A stretch of 64,000 bases of DNA from an uncultured Litoreibacter sp. (GCF_947501785.1 NZ_CANMXB010000001.1:62001-126000); one strand, 5' to 3'; numbered from the stretch's first letter, positions 45,758-55,207 are shown. The notes: generated by a model not told the origin, from the letters alone. Numbers and translations are program-made.

Positions 45758-46702
45758 TCAGGCGTGTTTGGTAAACAATGCGTCCGCAGCCTCGTAGACC
45801 TGCTCGCGCACAGCTTCGCATTCCATGATGATCTCGTGCTCACCGTCTTCGATGATCACCAGCTCGCCGTTTGGCCAACGGCCCATGCGGTCATGGATGG
45901 CGTCTTTGTCCACGATCCGCTCATTCGTGCCGAGATAGGTCAGGCACGGCACATTCGGCGTTGGATGCGCAGCAAGCGCGCGGCATTCGCGCAGGGCGTG
46001 GTTGAGCCAGCTGAGCGTCGGGCCGCCAAGGGCGAGGTCGGGGTATTTGGTGACCTGCCGTTTCATGTAGTCGAACATCTCGGGGTCGGTGGTCAGCATG
46101 TTGTCGTCAAACGGGTTGGACAGCACATATGTCTCCGGCAGCGTGCCCGGCGAGATAATGTTGCCCAGCCCAAGGTTATGCGCCGCCGTCGAGGCGACCC
46201 AGCCCAGGGACCGTTTGCTGTTGGTCATCGCGATGCCCCACATCGGGCCGGTGAAGACGGCGGAGGTGACCGTCAGGTCTTCGACCAACGCACGCAAGCC
46301 GATGCAGCCGCCCATGGAATGGGCAAACAGCGACAGCGGTTTGGGCAGCGCGAGGTCTTCGACCAATCCGAGCAGCGTGGCCACGTCGGTTTGGTAGTCT
46401 TTGAAGGACCCCACATGGCCCAAGGCGCGGTCAGGCAGCAGGCGGTCCGCCAAGCCTTGGCCCCGCCAGTCGATGACCACCACGGCGTATCCGCGCGCGG
46501 TGAAGCCAGCGGCGGCACGGCCGTATTTCTCGATAAATTCGGTGCGGCCGGGGAACAGCAGCACCGTTCCCTTGGTGCCGGTCTCGGCTCCCCAAACGCC
46601 TGCACGGATTTTGACCCCGTCAGGACAGGTCAGCCAATAGGCTTTGCCATCGGCGGGGCCATCGGCCACGTCCGCATGCAGAGGCGCAGGGGTCAGCGTC
46701 AC
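45758..46702 (-). CDS. Alpha/beta hydrolase, lysophospholipase-like
   Basis: A 314-residue serine hydrolase of the lysophospholipase L2/monoacylglycerol lipase type. The nucleophile motif is LFAHSMGGCIGLRALVED, and TVLLFPGRTEFIEKYG and VIDWRGQGLADRLLPD are typical of this group. The late His is near EDGEHEIIMECEAVREQV. It starts at GTG 46700-46702, with a 4-base overlap with the stop of the SCP2 gene, so the pair is translated together. It may act on lysophospholipids or other acyl esters. No signal peptide is seen. Confidence 0.85.
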   Translation of the reverse strand: MTLTPAPLHADVADGPADGKAYWLTCPDGVKIRAGVWGAETGTKGTVLLFPGRTEFIEKYGRAAAGFTARGYAVVVIDWRGQGLADRLLPDRALGHVGSFKDYQTDVATLLGLVEDLALPKPLSLFAHSMGGCIGLRALVEDLTVTSAVFTGPMWGIAMTNSKRSLGWVASTAAHNLGLGNIISPGTLPETYVLSNPFDDNMLTTDPEMFDYMKRQVTKYPDLALGGPTLSWLNHALRECRALAAHPTPNVPCLTYLGTNERIVDKDAIHDRMGRWPNGELVIIEDGEHEIIMECEAVREQVYEAADALFTKHA

Positions 46703-46986
46703 GACAGGACGGCACCCAGTTTCATGGCTTGGCCCATGTCGCCATCGACGGCGAGCTTGCCGGACATGAAGGCTGCGGTTGGGTTCAGGTCACCGTCGAG
46801 GATGGCCTCGAAGGTTTCGGCGTCTGCCGACATGGTGCATTCCGCGCCTTCGTCGCCTGCGCGCACGCCGTTTGCGTCAACCATAATGGCGCCTTCGCCT
46901 TCGATGGCGAACTTGACCGAGCCGTCAAAGCCGCCGTCCAATTTTGCCGACAATGCTTCTACCGCTTTGGTAATGACGTCGCTCAT
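46699..46986 (-). CDS. SCP2 sterol-binding domain protein
   Basis: A 95-residue single-domain protein. The SCP2 pattern is visible: VKFAIEGEGAIMVDANGV, the ADAETFEAILDGDLNPTAAF region, and the closing SGKLAVDGDMGQAMKLGAVL. Such stand-alone SCP2 proteins form a hydrophobic pocket for fatty acyl chains or acyl-CoA. The gene is first of a two-gene unit with the lysophospholipase-like hydrolase, so it may present lipid ligands to it; this is inferred from coupling. The start ATG 46984-46986 follows AGGAGATTG. Confidence 0.88.
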   Translation of the reverse strand: MSDVITKAVEALSAKLDGGFDGSVKFAIEGEGAIMVDANGVRAGDEGAECTMSADAETFEAILDGDLNPTAAFMSGKLAVDGDMGQAMKLGAVLS

Positions 46987-47058
46987 GTCTCAATCTCCTA
47001 AAAATGTGAGTGGCCCGCTCTCGATTTTTGCTGCGGACCCGCTAGAGTTACAGACGTT

Positions 47059-47619
47059 ATGAAGTTTTCAACACATATCCTCAACACTGTCGTTGCGGCA
47101 TTTTTGCTTACGGCACCGGTATCTGGGCCGGCATTCGCCGACGAGGCCGAGCTCAACAAGCTTTTTGACAGCCTTGCCGAGCCCGAACAAGAAAATTGGG
47201 AAAGCATAGAGAAGGCGATTTGGCGGGAATGGTCCGATAGCGGATCCAAGGCGATGAACCTGCTGCTCAATCGCGGGCGGCGCGCGATGAGCGACGGCAA
47301 GATTGAAGAGGCCATCGACCATTTCACCGCGCTGACCGACCATGCGCCGGATTTTGCCGAAGGCTGGAACATGCGCGCGACCGCCTATTTCGGGGCGGGG
47401 CATTACGGGCTGTCGATCGCCGATATCCAACGCACGTTGGCTTTGAACCCCCGGCACTTCGGCGCCATGCAGGGTTTGGGGCGCATGTTGGAGGAATTGG
47501 ATGACAGCCAAAACGCGCTGACCGCCTACCAGGCGGCTTACGCTATACATCCCCACCGGCCCGGCCTAAAAGAGGCGGTAGAGAGGCTGGAACAACAGGT
47601 GTCCGGCCAAGATTTGTAA
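47059..47619 (+). CDS. Secreted TPR-repeat protein
   Basis: A 186-residue protein with a signal peptide (residues 1-27, ending AFA-D). The rest has two to three tetratricopeptide repeats, with AEGWNMRATAYFGAGHYGLS and HFGAMQGLGRMLEELDDSQN as the clearest helices. It is likely a periplasmic scaffold. It is divergent from the SCP2 gene with 72 bases between and is followed by the helicase gene after 39 bases. The partner is unknown. Confidence 0.82.
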   Translation: MKFSTHILNTVVAAFLLTAPVSGPAFADEAELNKLFDSLAEPEQENWESIEKAIWREWSDSGSKAMNLLLNRGRRAMSDGKIEEAIDHFTALTDHAPDFAEGWNMRATAYFGAGHYGLSIADIQRTLALNPRHFGAMQGLGRMLEELDDSQNALTAYQAAYAIHPHRPGLKEAVERLEQQVSGQDL

Positions 47620-47658
47620 CGCCAATTTCGGCCCCAACCAGCGAAGCCTTGCCCACGC

Positions 47659-50349
47659 ATGACTGGCAACGCACGGGTGACGGCGGTCCTGGGACCGACC
47701 AACACCGGCAAAACCCATTACGCCATTGAACGCATGCTGTCGCACCGCACCGGTGTGATCGGCCTGCCGCTGCGCCTGCTGGCGCGCGAAGTTTACGACC
47801 GCATCGTGGCCCTGCGCGGCCCATCAGTGGTGGCCTTGGTCACGGGCGAGGAACGTATCGTGCCAGAGCGCGCGGCCTATTGGGTTTGCACCGTCGAGGC
47901 CATGCCCGAAGGGATGGGGGCCGATTTTGTGGGTATCGACGAGATCCAGCTTTGCGCGGACCCCGAACGCGGCCATGTATTTACCCAGCGACTGCTGACC
48001 TCTCGCGGGCTGCACGAGACGCTGTTCATGGGGGCCGACACGATGCGCAGCGCGATTGCGGCGATGGAGCCCAAGGCGCAGTTTCTGAAGCGGGAGCGGT
48101 TTTCGGAGCTGAGCTATACCGGCTCCAAGAAGGTCAGCCGCCTGAAAGCGCGCTCGGCCATTGTCGGCTTCTCAGTTGAAAACGTCTATGCCATTGCGGA
48201 ACTGATCCGCCGCCAAAAGGGCGGCTGCGCGGTGGTGATGGGCGCGCTGTCGCCTCGGACGCGCAACGCGCAGGTCGAGATGTACCAAAACGGCGACGTC
48301 GATTATCTGGTGGCCACGGACGCCATCGGCATGGGGCTGAACCTCGATATCGACCATGTGGCCCTGTCGTCGCTGACCAAATTCGACGGTCGCCGGATGC
48401 GGCCTTTGCAGCCCAACGAGCTGGCGCAGATTGCAGGCCGGGCAGGGCGCTACATGCAGCCCGGCACATTCGGCGTCACCGGCGAGGCGCGACCTCTGGA
48501 CGAGGCGGTCGTCACGGCGATCACGGAGTCGAAGTTCCTGCCCGTCAAAAAGCTGCAATGGCGCAATGACCGGCTAGAATACGGCTCCATCGACCGGCTG
48601 ATCCGGTCCTTGGAGATGCGCACCGATGATGAATGGTTGTCACGTGCCCGCGACGCCGACGATCTGACCGCGCTGAAAGCGCTGTCGCAGATGACGGATG
48701 TCACGGCGCGCACCTCAACGCCGCAGGATGTCAAACTGCTGTGGGATGTCTGCCGTATCCCGGATTTTCGGGGGATTTCGAGCGGCGAACATGCGGGCAT
48801 GTTGGAAGTCATCTACGGCTATCTGCATGACAAGGGCCAAGTGCCAAACGACTATATGGCCCGCCAAATGGCCCGGATTGACCGCAGTGACGGCGACATT
48901 GACACATTGTCGAAACGATTGGCCTATATCCGCACATGGACCTATGTGGCGCAGCGCAAAGGCTGGGTTGTTGACGAAAGCCATTGGCGCGGGGAAACCC
49001 GTGCGGTAGAAGACCGCCTGTCGGATGCGCTGCATGGCGCGCTGACCCAAAGATTTGTCGACCGGCGCACATCCGTGTTGTTGCGGCGGTTGAAGCAGAA
49101 GGAGAGCCTTGTGGCTGACGTGAATGAGACCGGTGAAGTCACCGTTGAGGGCGAGCTGATCGGCAAGCTGGACGGGTTCCGCTTCAAGCAGGCGGATACC
49201 AGTTCCTCGGACGAGGCGAAGACGTTGAAACAGGCGGCGGTCGCAGCCCTTGCCCCGCATTTCAACCTGCGGGCCGACAAGTTCTACAACGCGCCGGACA
49301 CCGAAATGGATTTCACCGAACAAGGCGGCCTGATGTGGGGCGACATGGCGGTGGGCAAGCTCGCCAAGGGCGACGACCCGCTCAAGCCAACGGTCGAGCC
49401 TTTTGTCGATGACGAGGCCGGTGCCGATGTGGCCGAAAAGGTCAAACGCCGTCTACAGCATTTCATCGACCGCAAGATCGCGGCGGCCTTTGAACCGATG
49501 ATCGCCATGTCCGGCGACGAGACGCTGACCGGGCTGGCCAAGGGCTTTGCCTTCCAGATGTCGGAGGCGTTGGGCGTGATCCCGCGTGACGTGGTTGCGA
49601 ATGACGTGAAGGCCTTGGACCAAGACGCGCGCGGCGCGTTGCGCAAGCACGGCATCCGGTTCGGCCAATTCACCATCTTCATGCCTTTGCTGTTGAAGCC
49701 CGCGCCGACGCGCCTGCGTCTGGTGCTGTGGTCGCTGCAGCAGGGCTTGTCGGAATTCCCCGAAGCCCCGCCCCCCGGTCTGGTCACCGTGCCAGCGGTC
49801 AAGGACGCGCCTGACGGGTATTACACCAACGCAGGCTACCGCCTGGCTGGCGAGCGGGCCATCCGGATCGACATGCTGGAACGCCTGGCGGACCAGTTGC
49901 GCACCGAGGATTCGCGCGGCGGGTTTGAGGCCAAACCCGACATGCTGTCGATCACCGGTATGACGCTGGAGCAGTTTGCCGACCTGATGGGTGGTCTGGG
50001 CTACAAGGCCGAGAAGGGCGAACGGGTGAAGGTCAAGGTGGTCGCCGAGAAGCCCGTCGAGGAGGCCAAGCCGGAAGGCGAAGCAGCCCCGGAAGCGGAA
50101 GCACCTGCCGAGGACGCAGCACCGGAGATGGAGGTGTTCTACACCTTCAAATGGGGCGGCAATCGCGGGGCGAAGCCCCAGCGCCCGCCGCGCAAAGACG
50201 GCGGTAAGCCTCGCGGAAAGCCGAAAAGCAAAGGGGCTCCGCGCGACACCAAGGCGCAAAGCTTTAAGGCCCGCCCTCCGAAGAAAGAAAAAGCCATCGA
50301 TCCCGACAACCCGTTTGCGGCAGCCCTGATGGGGCTGAAGAAAGACTGA
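47659..50349 (+). CDS. Suv3-like RNA helicase
   Basis: An 896-residue superfamily 2 helicase resembling the mitochondrial Suv3/SUPV3L1 degradosome helicase, found mainly in alphaproteobacteria. Walker A is VLGPTNTGKTHYAIE (about residues 10-24), the DEAD-like box is DEIQ at 94-97, and motif VI is QIAGRAGRYMQPG at about 256-268. A long middle region follows, then an extended tail of about 80 residues, rich in Ala/Glu then Lys/Arg (KPRGKPKSKGAPRDTKA), suggesting a disordered RNA-binding tail. It probably unwinds RNA in turnover. It is followed by copy C of the intergenic repeat and the S4 gene. Confidence 0.88.
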   Translation: MTGNARVTAVLGPTNTGKTHYAIERMLSHRTGVIGLPLRLLAREVYDRIVALRGPSVVALVTGEERIVPERAAYWVCTVEAMPEGMGADFVGIDEIQLCADPERGHVFTQRLLTSRGLHETLFMGADTMRSAIAAMEPKAQFLKRERFSELSYTGSKKVSRLKARSAIVGFSVENVYAIAELIRRQKGGCAVVMGALSPRTRNAQVEMYQNGDVDYLVATDAIGMGLNLDIDHVALSSLTKFDGRRMRPLQPNELAQIAGRAGRYMQPGTFGVTGEARPLDEAVVTAITESKFLPVKKLQWRNDRLEYGSIDRLIRSLEMRTDDEWLSRARDADDLTALKALSQMTDVTARTSTPQDVKLLWDVCRIPDFRGISSGEHAGMLEVIYGYLHDKGQVPNDYMARQMARIDRSDGDIDTLSKRLAYIRTWTYVAQRKGWVVDESHWRGETRAVEDRLSDALHGALTQRFVDRRTSVLLRRLKQKESLVADVNETGEVTVEGELIGKLDGFRFKQADTSSSDEAKTLKQAAVAALAPHFNLRADKFYNAPDTEMDFTEQGGLMWGDMAVGKLAKGDDPLKPTVEPFVDDEAGADVAEKVKRRLQHFIDRKIAAAFEPMIAMSGDETLTGLAKGFAFQMSEALGVIPRDVVANDVKALDQDARGALRKHGIRFGQFTIFMPLLLKPAPTRLRLVLWSLQQGLSEFPEAPPPGLVTVPAVKDAPDGYYTNAGYRLAGERAIRIDMLERLADQLRTEDSRGGFEAKPDMLSITGMTLEQFADLMGGLGYKAEKGERVKVKVVAEKPVEEAKPEGEAAPEAEAPAEDAAPEMEVFYTFKWGGNRGAKPQRPPRKDGGKPRGKPKSKGAPRDTKAQSFKARPPKKEKAIDPDNPFAAALMGLKKD

Positions 50350-50365
50350 TCCGGCGGGATCCAAA

Positions 50366-50460
50366 TGGGCGCTGCGCGCAAGTGATGTTTTTGCGTTCTT
50401 GGAGGGCTTTGCCCTCCGCCACGCGGGCATCCTCCCAGCATATTTCCGGCAGAAAGAAGC
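50366..50460 (+). repeat. Dispersed intergenic repeat, copy C, abutting the S4 start codon
   Basis: It starts near GGGCGCTGCGCGCAAGTGATG, has the hairpin GGAGGGCTTTGCCCTCC (50401-50417), CGCCACGCGGGCATCC, and ends with AGCATATTTCCGGCAGAAAG followed by AAGC directly before ATG 50461. The tail supplies the purine-rich stretch that serves as the S4 gene's ribosome binding site. Copies A and C are nearly identical over the last 40 bases. Confidence 0.65.
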
Positions 50461-50835
50461 ATGTCTGACGCGCGCGAGACCATAAGGTTGGACAAATGGC
50501 TGTGGCAGGCGCGGTTTTTCAAGACGCGCACGCTGGCGGCCTCCGTCGTGAAGGCGGGCAATGTGCGGGTGAATGCGACCAAGATTGCCAAACCGGCCTT
50601 TCAGGTGGGCGAAGGGGATGGGATTACCTTCCCGCAAGGAACACAAACGCGTGTTGTGGTCGTAGTTGAATGCGGCTCAAGACGCGGACCGGCATCTGAG
50701 GCGCAAGGTTTGTACCATGACAAGACCGTGTTTGAGGAGAAAGTTCCGCGCACCGTCACCCCTTGGGGAAAAGGTCGCCCCACCAAGAAAGATCGCCGCA
50801 CCCTGGACCTTTCGCACAAGCCCCCGCTTGAATGA
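50461..50835 (+). CDS. RNA-binding S4 domain protein (Hsp15/HslR-like)
   Basis: A 124-residue protein. The S4 RNA-binding domain is at the N-terminus: RLDKWLWQARFFKTRTLAAS followed by VKAGNVRVNATKIAKPAFQV. The C-terminal tail is basic. Hsp15-type proteins rescue stalled 50S subunits carrying peptidyl-tRNA. Its only upstream ribosome binding site (GCAGAAAGAAG) lies inside the intergenic repeat that ends at base 50460. It lies between the Suv3-like helicase and FdxA, so RNA metabolism is a common thread. Confidence 0.88.
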   Translation: MSDARETIRLDKWLWQARFFKTRTLAASVVKAGNVRVNATKIAKPAFQVGEGDGITFPQGTQTRVVVVVECGSRRGPASEAQGLYHDKTVFEEKVPRTVTPWGKGRPTKKDRRTLDLSHKPPLE

Positions 50836-50886
50836 TGCCTGATTGCGGATTACGACACTGCCAACAGATTTACTCGGACAAACCCC

Positions 50887-51222
50887 ATGACCTATATCGT
50901 CAATGACGCCTGCATCGCCTGCAAATACACCGACTGCGTCGAAGTATGCCCCGTGGACTGCTTCTACGAGGGGGAGAACATGCTGGTGATCCACCCCGAT
51001 GAATGCATCGATTGCGGCGTCTGCGAACCGGAATGCCCCGCTGATGCCATCCGCCCGGATACTGAGCCGGACATGGACAAATGGGTGGAGTTCAACCGCA
51101 AATATTCCGAGAAATGGCCGGTCATCATCACCAAAAAGGACCCGCTGCCCACCGCCGACGAAATGGACGGCAAAGTGGGCAAGATGGAGCTGTTCTCCGA
51201 AAATGCGGGCGAGGGCGGCTGA
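50887..51222 (+). CDS. fdxA: 7Fe-8S ferredoxin
   Basis: A 111-residue ferredoxin of the FdxA type. The N-terminal half contains all cluster ligands: [20 protein letters not shown] for one cluster and [16 protein letters not shown] for the other, the pattern of one [3Fe-4S] and one [4Fe-4S] cluster. The acidic C-terminal tail (residues 60-111) is typical of FdxA. It transfers low-potential electrons in the cytosol. A terminator follows at 51271, so it ends its transcript. Its regular place next to an S4 gene and carD in alphaproteobacteria is known. Confidence 0.93.
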   Translation: MTYIVNDACIACKYTDCVEVCPVDCFYEGENMLVIHPDECIDCGVCEPECPADAIRPDTEPDMDKWVEFNRKYSEKWPVIITKKDPLPTADEMDGKVGKMELFSENAGEGG

Positions 51223-51270
51223 TTCGGGCGTTTGGCCCCCCATTTAGAGATACTCAACGTGGTATGAGCC

Positions 51271-51296
51271 GCGCCGCCCTTTAAGGGGGGGCGTTT
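51271..51296 (+). terminator. Terminator after fdxA
   Basis: CGCCGCCC (51272-51279) and GGGGGGCG (about 51285-51293) form an imperfect stem with a TTTAA loop, followed by five T (51294-51298). It lies about 50 bases after the fdxA stop. Confidence 0.7.
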
Positions 51297-51443
51297 TTGT
51301 GCTATGTATACGTCAAGGATGACAGCGCCAGGCCGCCTTTCGGAGCGGGGAGAAACCAGCGCTTAACCATATGAAAATGAATTCGGATGTGACCGGGGGG
51401 CTTTCCACCGGCCCTGTCCGATTTGCTGTGAAAGTGAGTATTT

Positions 51444-51953
51444 ATGAGCAAGAAGAAGCAAGACTTCAGCCCGAACGAATTCGTGGTGTATCCAGCCCAT
51501 GGCGTCGGCAAGGTTGTCAGCATTGAGACGCAGGAAGTCGCAGGCATCGAGTTGGAGCTGTTTGTTGTGGCCTTTGAAAAGGACAAGATGACCCTGCGCG
51601 TTCCAACGCACAAAGCGCTGGAAGTGGGCATGCGCCCGCTGTCTTCGCCAGACCTGGTTGGCCAGGCCTTCAAGACGCTGAAAGGCAAAGCCCGCGTGAA
51701 GCGCGCCATGTGGTCGCGTCGGGCGCAGGAATATGAGCAGAAGATCAACTCGGGCGACCTAATTGCCATTGCCGAAGTGGTGCGTGATCTGCATCGCCAC
51801 GGCGACCAGCGTGAGCAGAGCTATTCCGAGCGTCAGCTTTATGAAGCCGCTTTGGAGCGTCTGACCCGTGAAATCGCGGTCGTGCAGGGCAATGACGAGC
51901 CGTCGGCGATGAAGGAAATCGACGACGTGTTGATCAGCCGTTCCGCGGCTTAA
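51444..51953 (+). CDS. carD: CarD-family transcription regulator
   Basis: A 169-residue protein. The N-terminal part, FSPNEFVVYPAHGVGKVVSI, is the CarD/TRCF RNA-polymerase-interacting domain. The helical C-terminal part (about 70-169) contains AMWSRRAQEYEQKINSGDL and is the DNA-binding domain that stabilises open promoter complexes. CarD is a global regulator of rRNA and housekeeping promoters in alphaproteobacteria. The ATG at 51444 is preceded by a 220-base leader without a gene, which holds a GGGGGGCTTT-like segment but no clear operator. A terminator follows at 51975. Confidence 0.93.
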   Translation: MSKKKQDFSPNEFVVYPAHGVGKVVSIETQEVAGIELELFVVAFEKDKMTLRVPTHKALEVGMRPLSSPDLVGQAFKTLKGKARVKRAMWSRRAQEYEQKINSGDLIAIAEVVRDLHRHGDQREQSYSERQLYEAALERLTREIAVVQGNDEPSAMKEIDDVLISRSAA

Positions 51954-51974
51954 GCCTTTCGAAACATCTGCAAG

Positions 51975-52001
51975 CGCCGCTCCTTCAAGGGGCGGCGTTT
52001 T
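51975..52001. terminator. Terminator between carD and cobS
   Basis: CGCCGCTCC (51975-51983) pairs with GGGGCGGCG (51989-51997) around TTCAA with one G-T wobble, followed by TTTT. It lies between convergent genes and can serve carD; the cobS side lacks a clear T-run. Confidence 0.75.
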
Positions 52002-52007
52002 GCGTTT

Positions 52008-52772
52008 CTACAGCGTTGCGACGAGGGCGATCAGTACTGCGGCTTCGGTCACTTGCTGGGTCGCGCCTAGGACGTCGCCGGTTTGGCCGTCGATTTTTGA
52101 TTTCGCCAGTTGGCGCAAGGCAAAAACTGCCAAGGCGGCGGTGGCCAATACCCAAATTGCACTTAGCCCTGTGACCAGCAAAGCCGCGATTGCTGCGATG
52201 CTAAGCGCGGCAAACATCACCTCCTGCTCCGGCCTTCCTGTGTCTGCGGAGAGCCCTCCATCGCGCGCATTTGGCAAGGTCGCCATCACCTGCACCATGG
52301 CTGCGCGCGAGACTACGGGTGCCAGAAGCATCGCCCAGACTGCGCCGCCAGCCAGCAGTTGTGTGCAAAGCGTCCACCGCGCAGCCGAGACAAGTATCAA
52401 CGCCAGTACGCCGTAGGTGCCGATGGCGCTGTCTTTCATGATCTCCAAGCGGCGCGCCTTCTCCCAGCCGCCCCAGAAACCGTCGGCGCAATCCGCCAGC
52501 CCGTCTTCATGCATGGCACCTGTGCTCATCACGAGGCTGGCCATGAAGATCAGCGCAGCAACTGGCGCGGGGACGCCCAACCATAGGGCAACCATGGCCA
52601 AAACTGTGGCCAAAGCAGCGACCACCAGCCCCACGATGGGGTAGGCCCATGCAGCTTGGGCGGAGGGGCGGTCTTTGTCGGACCAATCGGCCGCAGGCAC
52701 CGGCAGTCGGGTCAGAAGGTTCAGCGCGATTTTGAGATCGTTCACCAGAATCTTGGGCGAGGGCAAGGGCAT
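52008..52772 (-). CDS. cobS: Adenosylcobinamide-GDP ribazoletransferase (cobalamin synthase)
   Basis: A 254-residue membrane protein with about six hydrophobic segments that joins adenosylcobinamide-GDP to alpha-ribazole at the end of B12 synthesis. Motifs include the N-terminal [16 protein letters not shown], the acidic signature [20 protein letters not shown] and [21 protein letters not shown] chose ATG 52770-52772; the open frame extends further upstream to 52946 but overlaps cobT and lacks similarity. It is divergent from cobT with a gap of 98 bases. It probably supplies the cofactor for the methylmalonyl-CoA mutase encoded 26 kb away. Confidence 0.93.
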   Translation of the reverse strand: MPLPSPKILVNDLKIALNLLTRLPVPAADWSDKDRPSAQAAWAYPIVGLVVAALATVLAMVALWLGVPAPVAALIFMASLVMSTGAMHEDGLADCADGFWGGWEKARRLEIMKDSAIGTYGVLALILVSAARWTLCTQLLAGGAVWAMLLAPVVSRAAMVQVMATLPNARDGGLSADTGRPEQEVMFAALSIAAIAALLVTGLSAIWVLATAALAVFALRQLAKSKIDGQTGDVLGATQQVTEAAVLIALVATL

Positions 52773-52870
52773 GTCGGTTTTGGGCCACTCCGGGGCGTGC
52801 AGGGTCTTTAGGTCGGGACACGCTACGGCTAGAAGGGCTGGGAACACAATCTCAAACAGATGGCCCGCCG

Positions 52871-53881
52871 ATGACCGCTCCGTTTTCCACCCTTGCAGAC
52901 TTTCAAACGGTGCTCGCCGCCCAAAGCGGGCCGGATGCCGCCGCATTGGCTGGCGCCCAAGACCGCAACGGGCAGCTGACCAAGCCGCCGGGCGCGTTGG
53001 GCCGCTTGGAGGAACTGGCGATCTGGTACGCGTCGTGGCGCGGCAACCCGAAGCCCAGCATCGACGCCCCGCAGGTGATCATCTTTGCGGGCAACCACGG
53101 CGTCACCGCGCAGGGCGTGTCCGCCTTCCCGTCAGAAGTCACGGCGCAGATGGTGATCAACTTTGAACATGGCGGGGCGGCGATCAACCAGCTGTCCAAG
53201 GCGTTCGGGGCCAAGATGGATGTGCATGCGTTGGAGCTGGACCGCCCCACGCAGGACTTCACAGTTGAGCCCGCGATGTCCGAAACGGATTGTGTCATCG
53301 CGCTGCGCACCGGCTGGGACGCGGTGAACCCGAAGGCGGATTTGCTTGTCACCGGCGAGATGGGGATCGGCAACACAACATCGGCGGCGGCCATTGGCTG
53401 CGCGCTGTTTGGCGGTGAGGCGGGCGACTGGACCGGGCGTGGCACGGGCGTGGACGACGCGGGGCTTGCGATCAAAACCCGCGTGGTGGCCGAAGGCTTG
53501 GCGCTGCATGACACGACTGACCCGTTGCAGGCGTTACGCTGCCTTGGTGGCCGCGAATTGGCGGCCATGGCGGGCGCAATTGCGGCGGCGCGGCAGCATG
53601 GCATTCCGGTGATCCTCGACGGGTTCATCTGCACGGCGGCGGCTGCGGTGTTGGAGAAGGCGCAAAAAGGCGCGTTGGATCATGCGGTTGCGGGGCATCT
53701 GTCCGCCGAAGGCGCGCATCAGAAGATGCTTGATGGGTTGGGCAAAGAGCCGCTCCTCTCCCTCGGGCTGCGTTTGGGCGAGGGGTCGGGCGGCGCATTG
53801 GCCATTGGTGTGCTGAAAGGGGCCGTGGCCTGCCATTCCGGCATGGCGACCTTCGCCGAAGCTGGCGTGAGCGACGGCTAA
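52871..53881 (+). CDS. cobT: Nicotinate-nucleotide:dimethylbenzimidazole phosphoribosyltransferase
   Basis: A 336-residue enzyme that makes alpha-ribazole phosphate, the lower ligand precursor of B12. Motifs include [37 protein letters not shown], the phosphoribosyl-binding [20 protein letters not shown] and the catalytic Glu near [19 protein letters not shown]. It is divergent from cobS and 61 bases upstream of the DUF1801 gene. The 98-base gap to cobS is too short for a full cobalamin riboswitch, and none was recognised. The start ATG 52871 lacks a strong ribosome binding site. Confidence 0.94.
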   Translation: MTAPFSTLADFQTVLAAQSGPDAAALAGAQDRNGQLTKPPGALGRLEELAIWYASWRGNPKPSIDAPQVIIFAGNHGVTAQGVSAFPSEVTAQMVINFEHGGAAINQLSKAFGAKMDVHALELDRPTQDFTVEPAMSETDCVIALRTGWDAVNPKADLLVTGEMGIGNTTSAAAIGCALFGGEAGDWTGRGTGVDDAGLAIKTRVVAEGLALHDTTDPLQALRCLGGRELAAMAGAIAAARQHGIPVILDGFICTAAAAVLEKAQKGALDHAVAGHLSAEGAHQKMLDGLGKEPLLSLGLRLGEGSGGALAIGVLKGAVACHSGMATFAEAGVSDG

Positions 53882-53942
53882 CTTGAGCAAGATTTGTGAA
53901 AAGCACCTGCGCTAGGCTTGGCATATCCCAGCTTAGGAGCGC

Positions 53943-54326
53943 ATGATGCTTGATATGACCCTGACCACTTTGCCCGCAGTTTTCGACGACATGCCGGAGG
54001 CCGAAGCCGCGACGCTACTGGAGGCCCGCGACCTGATCTACGCAGAGGCTGCGCGGCTCGGCGTAGGCCCGTTGGAAGAAACCCTGAAATGGGGCCAACC
54101 GTCTGTTGTGCCGCCGAAGAAATCCGGCACCACGATCCGGCTGGGCTTGCTGGGCGGCAAGGCCGCGCTCTTCGTGCATTGCCAGACCACGATTATTGAT
54201 CAAGCCCGCGAGCTGTTCGGCGGCGTCGCCGAATTTTCCGGCAATCGTGCGTTGGTGCTGGGTGGCGACCCGAGGGCCACCACCCATGTTATTTGCGCGG
54301 CGCTAACTTACTACCAGAAGCGCTAG
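53943..54326 (+). CDS. DUF1801-domain protein
   Basis: A 127-residue cytosolic protein. The region EETLKWGQPSVVPPKKSGTT, LGLLGGKAALFVHCQTTII and the C-terminal VICAALTYYQKR match the DUF1801 (YdhG-like) pattern. Two adjacent ATG codons (53943, 53946) follow TTAGGAGCGC; I took the first. Function is unknown. It converges with the cyclase-family gene, 8 bases between the stops. Confidence 0.8.
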   Translation: MMLDMTLTTLPAVFDDMPEAEAATLLEARDLIYAEAARLGVGPLEETLKWGQPSVVPPKKSGTTIRLGLLGGKAALFVHCQTTIIDQARELFGGVAEFSGNRALVLGGDPRATTHVICAALTYYQKR

Positions 54327-54334
54327 CCCCTGAT

Positions 54335-55147
54335 CTAAACCATCGCGAAGATGCGCGCAGGGCCGCCGGTCCCGCCGCGATGCTTGGGCGCGCCGATGAT
54401 CAACGTGGCTCCGGCTGCGGGGACCCGGTCCAGATTGGCAAGGTTCTCGATCCCGAAACGACCGGTGGGCAACCACGCGTAATGGGTCGCGAAGTCGGCC
54501 GATATGCCATGATCAAGCGACAGCGTGTCTGACGCGATGGACCCGGCACCGGTTTCCAGCAGCATCTGCGCGGCCTCCACATGGAAGCCGGGGTAATGCT
54601 GCGCGGTGCCGTCAAAGCCGCGATACTCGTCGCCACCGGTTTTCGCCCCCCATCCCGAATGCATCGCAACGCAGGCATGGGCGGGGATGTCGCCATTGGC
54701 GTCAATCCAGGCCTGAATGTCGTCCGGCGTCACCTGGGCGTCCACGTCTTCCGCCGCCTTCGCCGCGATGTCGATCACGCAGAGCGGGGCCACCAGATTG
54801 GACACCTCGATCTCATCCACCGACAACCCGTCCGCCGAAAAATGCAGCGGCGCGTCGATATGGGTGCCGGTATGTTCGTTGATGGCGAGGTTGAGCAGGT
54901 TGAAGCCGTTATCGGCGAATTTGAACGTCTGCTCGGCGCTGTAGCCGGGCGCGCCGAAATATGTCGGGAAGTCTTCGCTCAGCGTGTGCGTCAGGTCCTC
55001 CACGGTTCCGTGCCCGGCGGCCAGCGCGGGCGGGGCGGAAATGGTCGAGGCCATTGCTGCCGCCCCGGTCAGTGCTGCGCCTTTGAAAAAGGACCGACGG
55101 GACAGCATCTTTTCTTTGACGGAATTCATCACACAGATATCACACAT
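54335..55147 (-). CDS. Cyclase-family metal hydrolase with Tat signal
   Basis: A 270-residue protein of the cyclase/kynurenine-formamidase-like family. The metal site motif HTGTHIDAPLHF (about residues 90-101) and a later His pair (DHGISADFATHY) are visible. The N-terminus has a twin-arginine signal (LSRRSFFKGAALTGAAA), so it is exported folded. It could be a kynurenine formamidase or another amidohydrolase; a Tat signal is uncommon for cytosolic kynurenine enzymes. I chose ATG 55145-55147 after AAAAAGGAGTTTTC. Two Cys lie before the Tat motif (MCDICVMNS). It shares a strand with the adjacent Lrp gene. Confidence 0.82.
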   Translation of the reverse strand: MCDICVMNSVKEKMLSRRSFFKGAALTGAAAMASTISAPPALAAGHGTVEDLTHTLSEDFPTYFGAPGYSAEQTFKFADNGFNLLNLAINEHTGTHIDAPLHFSADGLSVDEIEVSNLVAPLCVIDIAAKAAEDVDAQVTPDDIQAWIDANGDIPAHACVAMHSGWGAKTGGDEYRGFDGTAQHYPGFHVEAAQMLLETGAGSIASDTLSLDHGISADFATHYAWLPTGRFGIENLANLDRVPAAGATLIIGAPKHRGGTGGPARIFAMV

Positions 55148-55207
55148 ATCGAAAACTCCTTTTTGTTTGAGGATCGCACCCTGCGGCGCGCTCACGGGGA
55201 GTTCAAC

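Noticed and set aside
52773-52870. Cobalamin riboswitch between cobS and cobT
   Set aside because: The gap is only 98 bases and lacks a recognisable B12-box, so no riboswitch is called.
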